From positions 5,580,001 through 5,644,000 of the forward strand of contig NZ_CP113529.1 in NCBI RefSeq assembly GCF_026723865.1: a stretch of 64,000 bases of DNA, written 5' to 3'. The notes under the pieces are model-generated. The model searched no databases and was not told the DNA's origin. It worked only from the letters and a program-made list of their open reading frames with translations. This document shows, piece after piece, positions 34,398 to 42,641 of this stretch. Source of the stretch: Mycobacterium sp. Aquia_216 (lineage in GTDB: Bacteria; Actinomycetota; Actinomycetes; Mycobacteriales; Mycobacteriaceae). How positions within the stretch are numbered: the first letter of the stretch is position 1; every line of letters starts with the position of its first letter. The position numbers and the translations under genes were made by a program.

Positions 34398-35600
34398 TCA
34401 CGGGCGCAGCGGCACTTCCACGCAAATGTGAGTTCCCACCGGGGTATCGAGGAAGACGAACACTCCGCCGGCGGCGTCCACCCGGGCCCGGTGCGACGCC
34501 AGCCCGATGTGGCCCTGCCCCAGTCGGCGTGCCATCGTCTCGGTGTCGAATCCCACACCGTCGTCGACGACGTGCAGCACACACCGGTGATCGGTGACTC
34601 CGAGCGTGATCGATGCGTGACGGGCTTGCGAATGCTGCACCACATTGGATACCAATTCGCGCACCACGCCGAAGACGATCGGGTCGATCTCGTTGCGATT
34701 CGGGTAATCGATGTCGGTAGAGATCTCGATCCCCGAACGGTGCGACGTATCGGAGGCCAACTGTTGCACGGCAGCGCCCAGACCAACCTGCTCCAGGACG
34801 GCGGGGTGCAGCTCGAATGTAGCCTGCCGCAGGCTCTGTGACGCGATTTGCAGACCGGCCAGCGCACGCTCGACGCGCTCGTCGCCGGGCAGCGCAGTCT
34901 CCAGCTCGACGATTTCCTGGCGCACCGCCAGGATGTCTTGCAGTGGTCCGTCGTGAATGGTTTCCGAAATCCGGCGCTGCAGCACGTCCTGGGCGGTCAT
35001 CGTCTGCGCGAGCAATTCCTCTCGCAGCACGCTCAGGCCGGCCACCGAGCGGGTGTGCCGGTCCGCGATGCGGACGGCCATGTACGCGGTGGCGCAGAGG
35101 AACCCGTACAGCACGAAGCGGAAAGTGGCCTCGAACAAGCCGATCGAGCGAAGCATCTCCGGGTCCTGCAGCACCGCGATCGCGAACCCCACCATGGAGA
35201 AGATCAGCACCACCGCGGCGCGTCGCGACGAGACGTCGAGGCCTAGCAGGATGGGCAGCATGGTCATGATCAGCAGCGGATAGATCCCGTCGGTGGACAG
35301 CAACTGAAAGACCGTCAAGGCGACAACATCGACGACGGTGAAGGCAACGGGTTCCAGCCGGCCCAAGGCAATCCTTTGATGGAACGGGGAAAACGCCAGC
35401 GCCATGGCGCACAGGGCGACCACCGCATACGCGACGATCAATACACCCTGTTGCCGCCACTCGGATCGGTTCGTACCGATGATCATGGCGGCGACCATCA
35501 GTCCCACCACACCAATCCGAACCACCGACGCAATGCGATACGAGCGCAGCTGGTGAACCCTGCGAACTCGATGCAGTTCCGCATCGCTGGTATCCGCCAC
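34398..35600 (-). CDS. NarL-type sensor histidine kinase
   Basis: 400 aa from the GTG at 35600 (an ATG at 35657 is possible but would nearly abut the divergent response regulator). About five to six hydrophobic segments fill residues 25-190, with no large extracytoplasmic domain. The HisKA_3 dimerisation box is LQRRISETIHDGPLQDILAVRQEIVELE with the phospho-accepting histidine in ETIHDGPLQ; the ATPase domain has ELVSNVVQHSQA (N box), VVDDGVGFD (G1) and GHIGLASHRARV (G2). Stop is 17 bp from the convergent KstD-like gene stop. Partner of the divergent LuxR-type regulator at 35714. Confidence 0.91.
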   Translation of the reverse strand: MADTSDAELHRVRRVHQLRSYRIASVVRIGVVGLMVAAMIIGTNRSEWRQQGVLIVAYAVVALCAMALAFSPFHQRIALGRLEPVAFTVVDVVALTVFQLLSTDGIYPLLIMTMLPILLGLDVSSRRAAVVLIFSMVGFAIAVLQDPEMLRSIGLFEATFRFVLYGFLCATAYMAVRIADRHTRSVAGLSVLREELLAQTMTAQDVLQRRISETIHDGPLQDILAVRQEIVELETALPGDERVERALAGLQIASQSLRQATFELHPAVLEQVGLGAAVQQLASDTSHRSGIEISTDIDYPNRNEIDPIVFGVVRELVSNVVQHSQARHASITLGVTDHRCVLHVVDDGVGFDTETMARRLGQGHIGLASHRARVDAAGGVFVFLDTPVGTHICVEVPLRP

Positions 35601-35713
35601 GCGAACACAATATTCATCGGTGCTCGCTGCCCGGAGGCTAAATGGCAAAACCGGCATCAGGTTCTCCGTCGTGGCAATCTGCGCTGGTGCGGCAAACCGC
35701 TACACTGTCCGCC

Positions 35714-36367
35714 ATGACCGGCGGAGCAACGCCCGAGAAGGTCCGCGTCGTCGTCGGCGATGACCACCCGCTGTTCCGTGAAGGGGTAGTGCGCGCGCTC
35801 GCGTTGAGCGGTGAGGTGCACGTCGTCGGCGAAGCGGATGACGGTACGCAGGCACTGGAACTGATCAAGGAGCACCGGCCCGACGTCGCGTTGCTCGACT
35901 TCAGGATGCCTGGCATGGACGGCGCGCAAGTGGCCGCGGCGGTGCGCGGCAACGACTTGCCGACCCGCGTGCTGCTGTTGTCGGCTCACGACGAGTCGGC
36001 GATCGTGTATCAAGCATTGCAGCAGGGTGCCGCCGGCTTTCTGCTCAAAGACTCGACGCGCACCGAGATCGTCAAAGCCGTGCTCGATTGCGCGAGTGGA
36101 CGCGACGTGGTGGCACCCTCGCTTGCCGGAGGTCTTGCCGCACAGATTCGGCAGCGCGCAGAACCGAGTGCGCCTGTCCTGTCCGCTCGAGAGCGCGAGG
36201 TGCTCAATCGGATTGCTCGCGGTCAGAGCATCCCCGCGATCGCCGCCGAGCTGTTCGTGGCGCCGTCCACGGTCAAAACGCATGTGCAGCGCCTATACGA
36301 GAAGCTCGGGGTCAGCGACCGCGCGGCCGCCGTCCACGAGGCCATGCGGCAAGGTCTGCTCAACTAG
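35714..36367 (+). CDS. NarL/LuxR-type response regulator
   Basis: 217 aa. Receiver domain: acidic pair DD in VVVGDDHPLFREG, phospho-aspartate in DVALLDFRMPGMDG, lysine in GFLLKDS. C-terminal LuxR helix-turn-helix: LSAREREVLNRIARGQSIPAIAAELFVAPSTVKTHVQRLYEKLGVSDRAAAV. ATG 35714 is preferred over the in-frame ATG at 35642, which would reach across the promoter of the divergent kinase. The stop overlaps the E1-alpha-like gene by 8 bp. No palindromic target was identified. Confidence 0.94.
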   Translation: MTGGATPEKVRVVVGDDHPLFREGVVRALALSGEVHVVGEADDGTQALELIKEHRPDVALLDFRMPGMDGAQVAAAVRGNDLPTRVLLLSAHDESAIVYQALQQGAAGFLLKDSTRTEIVKAVLDCASGRDVVAPSLAGGLAAQIRQRAEPSAPVLSAREREVLNRIARGQSIPAIAAELFVAPSTVKTHVQRLYEKLGVSDRAAAVHEAMRQGLLN

Positions 36368-37247
36368 CGGCCGGCCACACTTCCGGCTCCCGAATCGGCG
36401 CCGGCGGTTCTTCGCACAACATTGCCTTCGCGTGGGCCTCTGCCTCGGCGACCAGGTGGCGAGCCCGGCGCTCCAACTCGTAGAGGTGGCCGGCGCTGAT
36501 ACCGGCGCCGATAAGCCGCTGCCGGGCCAGGACCAGGGGATCCACCGAGGAGACACCGTTCGCGCGTTCGGTGACCGCCTGAACCACAACGGGGCCCGCG
36601 CCGGCGCCCGCTCGTCGCACCGCTTCAGCAACCGAATCGCGAACCGCCGCAACGTCGTTGCCGTCAACACGCAGCACCGGCATCCCGTGGCTGTCGCCCG
36701 CGTGAATGTCGCGACGTGCGTTCTCGACGACGAACACCACCGGAAGCTGCCAAGACATGGCGATGTGAGCGGCCTCGGTGAAGTCCGCGGATTTCGCGTC
36801 ACGAGTCTCCATGACACATATCGTGACCCTGCCGTCGTCGATCAGTTGCTTGCCGTAGGCGTGTCCCACCGCCAGCAGCGGTGACTGCCGCAAAGAGTCT
36901 GAGAGGGAAGACAAACCACGAACAGAAGCTCCGAGTTCCTCGTCGCTGTCGAAGTTGGGGCCGATCAGCGCGGCGATGGCCGGGCCGAGCGGCAACGCGC
37001 ACCCGATCTGCTGGGCATGCTGCAGATGGACGATGCCGGTGGTCATCAGGTCGCCCGGACGAAGCGCCGCGGCGGTACCGATAGCCACTGCCTCCTGGCC
37101 GAACGCGGCCCGTACCGGCTGGTTGAGCAGACCGTCGATGCGCAACTCCTCCACTGCCATGTCGAGCAGGCGCAAGACCCACATTTGCCGGTACAACTCC
37201 AGCTCGTCGCGCAACCGCGCCGCAGACAGTTCAGGTGTGCGAGTCAT
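36360..37247 (-). CDS. degenerate thiamine-diphosphate E1-alpha-like protein
   Basis: 295 aa. Fold resembles the alpha subunit of 2-oxoacid dehydrogenase E1: YRQMWVLRLLDMAVEELRIDGLLNQPVRAAFGQEAVAIGTAAALRPGD near the N-terminus and EAAHIAMSWQLPVVFVVEN. The diphosphate/Mg motif that should read GDGATxEGxF is E147-T148-R149-D-A-K-S-A-D-F, and the closing NN is N176-A177. The Mg ligand and glycine residues are therefore gone. No E1-beta or E2 gene is adjacent. Probably a pseudoenzyme or regulatory homologue, alternatively a decaying gene. ATG 37247 preferred over an upstream 37280 start. Confidence 0.82.
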   Translation of the reverse strand: MTRTPELSAARLRDELELYRQMWVLRLLDMAVEELRIDGLLNQPVRAAFGQEAVAIGTAAALRPGDLMTTGIVHLQHAQQIGCALPLGPAIAALIGPNFDSDEELGASVRGLSSLSDSLRQSPLLAVGHAYGKQLIDDGRVTICVMETRDAKSADFTEAAHIAMSWQLPVVFVVENARRDIHAGDSHGMPVLRVDGNDVAAVRDSVAEAVRRAGAGAGPVVVQAVTERANGVSSVDPLVLARQRLIGAGISAGHLYELERRARHLVAEAEAHAKAMLCEEPPAPIREPEVWPAAS

Positions 37248-37375
37248 GTTCCGGTCTCTCCTAACTCGTCGTGGATACAAGAGCTAAGTTAGGCCGGTTC
37301 AGCTGGGCAAACCTCCGCCGATCGGGCTGCAATCCGGATGAATGCCCGTTCCCCCGATTGGGGGACAAGCGACGA

Positions 37376-38263
37376 TCAATCCCGGCGCTGACCTGCGCGT
37401 AACAGCAGCCGCGCGGCCGCCGAATACGGGTCGTCCTGCCCATCGACCACCGCCCGGGCGAGCCCGTCGAGATCCGGCTGGGTCCGCAGCTGGGTCTGTG
37501 CCAGGGAAAGGATCTGCGCACGGGCGCGAGCCAGCCGACGCTCCCGGCTGTCGGTGCGGTGATGGTCGTCGATGGCGGCGACGAGGTCCGCGACGCCCTC
37601 GCCCCGAGCGGCGATCAGGCTGACGATGGGGGCCTCCGTCTCGGCCCGCAGATCCCGCACGGTCTGTTCGGCACCATCCCGGTCGGCCTTGTTGACCACC
37701 ACGATGTCGGCAATTTCCAGCACGCCGGCTTTGGCGGCCTGGACCGCGTCGCCCGCCCCGGGGTTGAGGATGACGACAGTGGGGTCGGCGACGGCGGCAA
37801 TCTCGATCTCGGATTGCCCCACACCCACGGTTTCCAGCAGCACCATGTCGTAACCGATAGCACCCAGCAGTCGGATGGCCGCCGGAACCGCGGCAGCCAG
37901 ACCGCCGAGATGACCACGGCTGGCCACCGAGCGGATCAATACCTCAGAGTCGTTGATATGCGCGGCCATTCGAATCCGGTCACCCAGCAGGGCGCCACCA
38001 CTGAACGGCGACGACGGGTCCACCGCCAGCACGGCCACCCGGCTGCCACGCTCCCGGTAGGCACCGACGAGGGCCGCGACCGTGGTCGACTTCCCCGCGC
38101 CCGGCGGGCCGGTGATACCGACAACACGAACCGTCAGCGCGGTTGCCGGGCCGATGCTGGCCAGCACCTCGTCGCGCTGCTCCCCCTCGACCAGGCTGAG
38201 CAGCCGACCCACCGCGCGTGGAGACCCGTTGCGCGCTCCGGTAATTAGGTCGGCGATGGTCAT
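37376..38263 (-). CDS. meaB: MeaB/ArgK-type GTPase, B12 mutase chaperone
   Basis: 295 aa. Walker A GPPGAGKST (residues 52-60), AVLAVDPSSPFSGGALLGDRIRM (switch region characteristic of the family), DMVLLETVGVGQSE and base-recognition NKAD. MeaB proteins protect and reload adenosylcobalamin-dependent acyl-CoA mutases; the mutase encoded at 48189-50207 in this window is the evident client, although 10 kb away. Slightly shorter than typical (about 320-330 aa). ATG 38263, with a GTG two codons earlier. Confidence 0.92.
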   Translation of the reverse strand: MTIADLITGARNGSPRAVGRLLSLVEGEQRDEVLASIGPATALTVRVVGITGPPGAGKSTTVAALVGAYRERGSRVAVLAVDPSSPFSGGALLGDRIRMAAHINDSEVLIRSVASRGHLGGLAAAVPAAIRLLGAIGYDMVLLETVGVGQSEIEIAAVADPTVVILNPGAGDAVQAAKAGVLEIADIVVVNKADRDGAEQTVRDLRAETEAPIVSLIAARGEGVADLVAAIDDHHRTDSRERRLARARAQILSLAQTQLRTQPDLDGLARAVVDGQDDPYSAAARLLLRAGQRRD

Positions 38264-38474
38264 GGACACATTATGGAGCCGGGACCTCGATGACCGTCGC
38301 GGAACCCGAGCGCACGCTGACCGCCACGCGTTGCACAGGTGTTCTCCAATTCAGCCAGCACAGGCGCGGGACTGCGAGAACAACCACGCATTTACGCGAA
38401 TATTTTTCGCTTAAACAGAAAACATGAGTTGCAGCGAGGGCTGTCGCCCGGGCCGGCGACTAGCATCGCGTGCG

Positions 38475-39347
38475 ATGACTCAGTCGGAGGGGACCATCGC
38501 GGTCCCGGGCGGAAATGTGTGGTTCAAGCGCGTCGGCGGCGGCCCGGGCCTTCCCCTCCTGGCCGTGCACGGCGGGCCCGGCGTCCCGCACAACTACTTG
38601 CTTTCGCTGGAACGCCTGGCCGACGAACGTGAGGTTGTGTACTGGGATCAGCTTGGCTGTGGAAACTCCGAACGCCCGTCAGACACGAAACTATGGACGG
38701 TGCAGCGCTCGATCGCCGAAATGGATGCCGTCATCCAAGCGCTCGACCTGGACCGCTTCCATCTCTTCGGTAATTCGTGGGGCGGAATGCTGGCGCAGCA
38801 GTACATTCTCGACGTCCCGTCGACCGCGGTCAGCCTGACCATCTCGAACAGCATCGCGTCCATACCCGCGTTTTCGGGCATGGTGGCCCGGCTCAAAGGC
38901 GACTTGGACCCGGCCACTCAATCCGCCATCGACCGTCATCAAGCCGCCGGCACGACACACTCGCCCGAATACCAGGACGCCGTCCGTATCTGGAACGAGA
39001 CGTATCTCTGCCGTGTTCACCCCTGGCCTGCTGAACTCCAGGACGCATTCGCGCGCATGGGAACCGAGATCTTCGAAACAATGTTCGGCCCCAGCGACTT
39101 TCACATCATCGGGACCATTCGCGACTGGGACGTGTTCGACCGGTTGACCGAGATCGCGCTGCCGACCCTCGTCGTCGCGGGCCGCCATGACGAGTGCGCC
39201 CCCGAGCACATGCGAGAGATGCACCAGCGCATCAAGGGCTCGCGCTTCGAGTTGTTCGAGTCGAGCTCGCACATGCCGTTCATTGAGGAGCCAGACCGGT
39301 TCGACGATGTGCTGCGAGATTTCTTGCGGCACCACGACGACGGCTGA
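38475..39347 (+). CDS. alpha/beta hydrolase, proline iminopeptidase-like
   Basis: 290 aa. LLAVHGGPGVPHNYLLSLERLADEREVVYWDQLGCGNSERP is the HGGPG signature of the S33 family (proline iminopeptidase and relatives); nucleophile in FHLFGNSWGGMLAQQY, aspartate in LVVAGRHDECAPE, histidine in ESSSHMPFIEEP. Cleaves N-terminal proline or hydrolyses amide/ester/lactone substrates. ATG 38475 preceded by an AT-rich region. Stands alone, divergent from meaB with about 210 bp between. Confidence 0.93.
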   Translation: MTQSEGTIAVPGGNVWFKRVGGGPGLPLLAVHGGPGVPHNYLLSLERLADEREVVYWDQLGCGNSERPSDTKLWTVQRSIAEMDAVIQALDLDRFHLFGNSWGGMLAQQYILDVPSTAVSLTISNSIASIPAFSGMVARLKGDLDPATQSAIDRHQAAGTTHSPEYQDAVRIWNETYLCRVHPWPAELQDAFARMGTEIFETMFGPSDFHIIGTIRDWDVFDRLTEIALPTLVVAGRHDECAPEHMREMHQRIKGSRFELFESSSHMPFIEEPDRFDDVLRDFLRHHDDG

Positions 39348-39525
39348 ACGACCCGAATCCCAGTAAGCCCGGCCTAACGCCTCCCGTCCGGCGATGCGGA
39401 TGGCTGGCCGCGACACGCATGCCCGACACGCCGACCGCCCGTCGTCAGGACCGGCCGCATCGGTCGCTACGGTGCTGGCAGACGGTCGGGGTGACCGACA
39501 CCACACCAGCGACACGGGTTAAAGC

Positions 39526-39551
39526 GTTGCTGGACCCGCCTCGTGGGGTAC
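39526..39551 (+). promoter_or_regulatory. possible SigF/SigB-like promoter of the CsbD gene
   Basis: GTTG at 39526-39529 and GGGTAC at 39546-39551 with a 16-bp spacer, close to the GTTT-N15-17-GGGTA(T) pattern of mycobacterial SigF-type promoters, 43 bp upstream of the CsbD start. General-stress control is usual for CsbD proteins. Pattern match only. Confidence 0.35.
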
Positions 39552-39593
39552 GGGTCACTAGACCGACAACATGACTACGGAGGGAGCTCCATC

Positions 39594-39836
39594 ATGAGCG
39601 ACCGCGACAGTGGACTCGTGGAAGGCATCAAGGGCGTCATCGAGGACGCGATCGGGAAGACCAAAGAGATCGTCGGCATCCTGATCAACAACGAAAGTCT
39701 CCGCAAGGAAGGCCGCGCTCAGCAGGACAAGGCGCAGGCACAACGCGACGTGGCCAAGAAAGAGGCACAGGCCGAGACCGCGCGTGGGGCTGAGAAGACC
39801 GCCGAGGCTCGCGAGAAGGCCGCAGCGAAGAGTTAG
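39594..39836 (+). CDS. CsbD-like stress protein
   Basis: 80 aa, highly charged and helical: GLVEGIKGVIEDAIGKTKEIVGILINNESLRKEGRAQQDKAQAQRDVAKKEAQAE. This is the CsbD-family/microaggregate-binding protein pattern found in mycobacteria, associated with general stress; molecular function unknown. ATG 39594 with GGAGGGAG 7 bp upstream. Monocistronic: followed by a strong intrinsic terminator at 39853. Confidence 0.9.
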   Translation: MSDRDSGLVEGIKGVIEDAIGKTKEIVGILINNESLRKEGRAQQDKAQAQRDVAKKEAQAETARGAEKTAEAREKAAAKS

Positions 39837-39852
39837 TCACACCCCGTCCAGG

Positions 39853-39882
39853 AACTGAGCCGCGAAATGCGGCTCAGTTTTT
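39853..39882 (+). terminator. intrinsic terminator after CsbD gene
   Basis: Stem ACTGAGCCGC / GCGGCTCAGT (10 perfect pairs, extendable by one A-T pair) with a GAAAT loop and a run of T residues (39878-39882). It lies 17 bp after the CsbD stop and reaches 9 bp into the 3' end of the convergent enoyl-CoA hydratase gene. Confidence 0.85.
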
Positions 39883-40632
39883 GGCGGCGTTGAACTTGGC
39901 GACGTTCGCTCGGAAGTCCTCGGTGAGGAATGACTGGCTTTCGGCCGACAAGGCGTAGTCCAGGCTGGCGAGCACCGCACGCTCCAGATGGATGTTGAGC
40001 ACCCGCTTGGTGCTCTCGACGGCCTGTTGGGGCAGCTCCAAAATCTTTTTGGCGCAAGCGATTGCCTCCGCTACGGGGTCGGCTGCCACGTGATTGGCCA
40101 GTCCGAGTTCAACGGCGCGTTGGGCTTTGATCCGGGTGCCGGTCAATGCGTATTCCTTGGCCAAGAGCAGGCTGATGTGCAGCGGCCAGGTCAGCGGTCC
40201 ACCATCGGCGGCGACCAATCCCACCTGCACATGTGGATCGGCGAGGTACGCGTCTTCGGCGATGTAGACAATGTCACTCAGCGCGACCAGGCTGCAACCC
40301 AGACCGACGGCCGGGCCATTCACGGCCGCTACCACCGGAATTCGGCACCGTGCCATGCCCAGTACGATCTCGCGTCCATCTCGAATGGTCTTGGCCCGCA
40401 GGTCGGCGTCGTTCGAGAGTTCTTCGAGATAACCGAAATCGCCGCCGGCCGAAAATGCCCGGCCCGCACCGGTTATCACCGCCGCACGGGCGGTGGGGTC
40501 ATCCGTCAATCGCTGCCACAGCCGCGCCAGCCCGGAGTGCAGATCATCGTTGACCGAGTTCAGCGAATCCGGCCGGTTCAGGGTGATGATCCGCAGCGCA
40601 CCGTCGACGCGGACATCGATTTCAGCAGGCAT
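39874..40632 (-). CDS. enoyl-CoA hydratase/isomerase
   Basis: 252 aa complete crotonase-fold protein. LRIITLNRPDSLNSVNDDL, oxyanion-hole segment GRAFSAGGDFGYLEEL, second oxyanion region VAAVNGPAVGLGCSLVALSDIVYIAEDAYLADPHVQVGLVAADGG and C-terminal helices. The position of the usual catalytic Glu (HVQVGLVAADGG, normally GLxxxxG) carries V-A-A-D. Hydrates enoyl-CoA or performs a related CoA-ester rearrangement. ATG 40632, a GTG at 40641 is in frame. Last gene of the acyl-CoA synthetase/dehydrogenase operon. Intact in contrast to the remnant at 13126. Confidence 0.93.
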   Translation of the reverse strand: MPAEIDVRVDGALRIITLNRPDSLNSVNDDLHSGLARLWQRLTDDPTARAAVITGAGRAFSAGGDFGYLEELSNDADLRAKTIRDGREIVLGMARCRIPVVAAVNGPAVGLGCSLVALSDIVYIAEDAYLADPHVQVGLVAADGGPLTWPLHISLLLAKEYALTGTRIKAQRAVELGLANHVAADPVAEAIACAKKILELPQQAVESTKRVLNIHLERAVLASLDYALSAESQSFLTEDFRANVAKFNAAKN

Positions 40633-40642
40633 GTCGTACACG

Positions 40643-41740
40643 TCAGACTCCCAATCCCAAGATTCGTGAAGCGATGATGTTCTTCTGTATCTGTGATGTC
40701 CCGCCCATGACGCTCTGTGCGCGGCTGTACAGGTAGGCGCTGAGCAGATCTGGGTCGCGGGTCCCGGCGACCGCCAGTGCGGCGTGCCCCACGGATTGTT
40801 CGACCCAGGTCATCAGCAGCTTGTCCAGCGAACCTTCCGACCCGTGCGACACGCCATCCAGCTGCTCGGACAACCGCCGCCGCACGTGATGCGTCAGCAT
40901 ATCCGACTGAACCGCCGCCCACGCCAACTCTTCAGGAACCGGGCCTTCGCGATCAACCCAGTGCGCCAACAGTTGTCGGACGAGCTTGCCGTATCGCGCG
41001 GCATAGCCGAGAGTGGAAGGCTCGCGTTCGTGTCCGACGACGGTCATCGCCACCGCCCAGCCGTCGCCGGGAGCGCCGACCATCCGGTCCGCCGGCACCG
41101 TGGCGCCGTCGAAGAACACCTGGCCGAATTCGTTGCTGACCCCGTTCATCATCTGCAATGGACGTTGTTGCACGCCAGTCTGTTTCATCGCGATCACGAA
41201 CGCCGACAGACCCCGGTGTCGCTTGGCGTCGGGATCGGTGCGGGCCAGCAGTAGACACCAGTCGGCCACGTCGGAGTAGCTGGTCCAGATCTTGTGCCCG
41301 TGCACGACGTAGTTATCGCCGTCCCGGGTGGCGGTGGTGGTCAGCGACGCTAGATCCGAGCCCGCGTCCGGTTCACTGAAGCCCTGGCACCAGCGCTCGG
41401 TGCCGTTGATTATGCCGGGCAGGAAGCGCTTGCGCAGTTCATCACTGCCGTGCGCGCCGATGCCGTAGACCAGGTAGCCGACGCTGGGACGGGGCGGGGC
41501 GCCGGCGCGCACCAGCTCCTCGTCGACGATGACGTCGTACACCGGCGCCAGGTCCTGCCCGCCCCAATCGCGTGGCCAGGACAGTCCGAAAAAGCCGTTC
41601 TCGTACAGGGCGCGATGCCAGTCGGCCATCCGCGCCCAATACTCGTCGCCCGAGCCGGAGAATTCCTTGGCATGCGCCGAAAGCCACGTACGCAGTCGCT
41701 CGCGGAAAGCCGCCTCGTCGGGTGAGTCACGAAAGTCCAA
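40643..41740 (-). CDS. acyl-CoA dehydrogenase, alpha-type subunit
   Basis: 365 aa. WCQGFSEPDAGSDLASLTTTATRDGDNYVVHGHKIWTSYSDVADW (FAD/substrate loops) and C-terminal SRAQSVMGGTSQIQKNIIASRILGLGV. Preceded with a 14-bp overlap by a second acyl-CoA dehydrogenase (41727), reproducing the paired arrangement at 3411/4522. Probably forms a heteromer oxidising a CoA ester made by the synthetase at 42619. Confidence 0.94.
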   Translation of the reverse strand: MDFRDSPDEAAFRERLRTWLSAHAKEFSGSGDEYWARMADWHRALYENGFFGLSWPRDWGGQDLAPVYDVIVDEELVRAGAPPRPSVGYLVYGIGAHGSDELRKRFLPGIINGTERWCQGFSEPDAGSDLASLTTTATRDGDNYVVHGHKIWTSYSDVADWCLLLARTDPDAKRHRGLSAFVIAMKQTGVQQRPLQMMNGVSNEFGQVFFDGATVPADRMVGAPGDGWAVAMTVVGHEREPSTLGYAARYGKLVRQLLAHWVDREGPVPEELAWAAVQSDMLTHHVRRRLSEQLDGVSHGSEGSLDKLLMTWVEQSVGHAALAVAGTRDPDLLSAYLYSRAQSVMGGTSQIQKNIIASRILGLGV

Positions 41741-42641
41741 GATCGATCTCCTTCAGCGCGACGGGCCACAGCTCTGTCGATGTCAGGGCGCGGCGCAGGT
41801 AGACGTGTGCGATGCACTCCCAGGTGTTGCCGATCCCGCCGTGTACCTGAACCGCGGTCTCGCACACGGTTCTGGTGGCACGCGCGCAGTAGATCTTCGC
41901 GATCTGGGCAGCCCGGATGGCGCGCGCCGGCGCGAGTTCGTCGACGCCCCAGGCGGCGTGGCGCAGCACGCTCACCGAGCCTTCAATCACGGCAAGGCTT
42001 TCGGCCAACAGGTGGGCGACGGCTTGATACGAGCCGATCTGCTTACCGTACTGTTCGCGAATCTTCGCGTAGTCGCAGGCGACGGCCTGCGCACCCCGGG
42101 CGATTCCGACCAGGTCCGCGCACGTGGCAACCAACGCGAGCGCGTACCACCGGGCCGAAGTGTCGTCCGCTAGCTCGCCGAGCGTCTCTGCTGAGCCTCC
42201 CAATTCGGCTTCGGCTCTGGTCAAGTCGGCACCGTCGCGCACGGCGCCGAGGTCTGCGGCCAGCACCGTATTGGCGGACAGCGACAAAGCGCGCCGGGCA
42301 CCGCGCGCGTCGATCGCGCGGTCAGCGAGCGCCACCGTGGTCGGGGTGGCCGCGCCGGCCTCGACACCGATACGGTGTGCCAGGTCATCGGCCAACACCG
42401 GGCCGAGAAACGGGGTGTCGACCAACCGGCGCCCGAATTCCTCAGCGACAATGGCGACTTCGACCCCGGAGGCTCCATCGGCGCGCAGTGACCTCCAGCC
42501 CGTCGCTGCGATCTGCTTGTCCAGCCGCGCGATTCGGCTGTCGTCGGCGAGGTCGGCTACCGTCGTCGGCCCCAGATCATCGGCCAGCTTCGCGGCGGCA
42601 TCCCGTAGCTGTTGCTGTTCAGGTGTCAGACGTACATCCAT
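41727..42641 (-). CDS. acyl-CoA dehydrogenase, short beta-type subunit
   Basis: 304 aa. N-terminal LTPEQQQLRDAAAKLADDLGP and C-terminal IREQYGKQIGSYQAVAHLLAESLAVIEG and VQVHGGIGNTWECIAHVYLRRALTS. The middle-domain GxSEPxxGSD loop is missing, as in partner subunits of alpha2beta2 acyl-CoA dehydrogenases. Starts inside the end of the acyl-CoA synthetase gene (23-bp overlap). Confidence 0.9.
   Translation of the reverse strand: MDVRLTPEQQQLRDAAAKLADDLGPTTVADLADDSRIARLDKQIAATGWRSLRADGASGVEVAIVAEEFGRRLVDTPFLGPVLADDLAHRIGVEAGAATPTTVALADRAIDARGARRALSLSANTVLAADLGAVRDGADLTRAEAELGGSAETLGELADDTSARWYALALVATCADLVGIARGAQAVACDYAKIREQYGKQIGSYQAVAHLLAESLAVIEGSVSVLRHAAWGVDELAPARAIRAAQIAKIYCARATRTVCETAVQVHGGIGNTWECIAHVYLRRALTSTELWPVALKEIDLGLS

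Noticed and set aside
34342..35610. 422-aa frame overlapping the histidine kinase in another phase
   Set aside because: Arg-rich translation without domains; the kinase frame shows H, N and G boxes.
39874..40632. Enoyl-CoA hydratase as another truncated copy
   Set aside because: All crotonase segments including both oxyanion-hole regions are present; length is normal.
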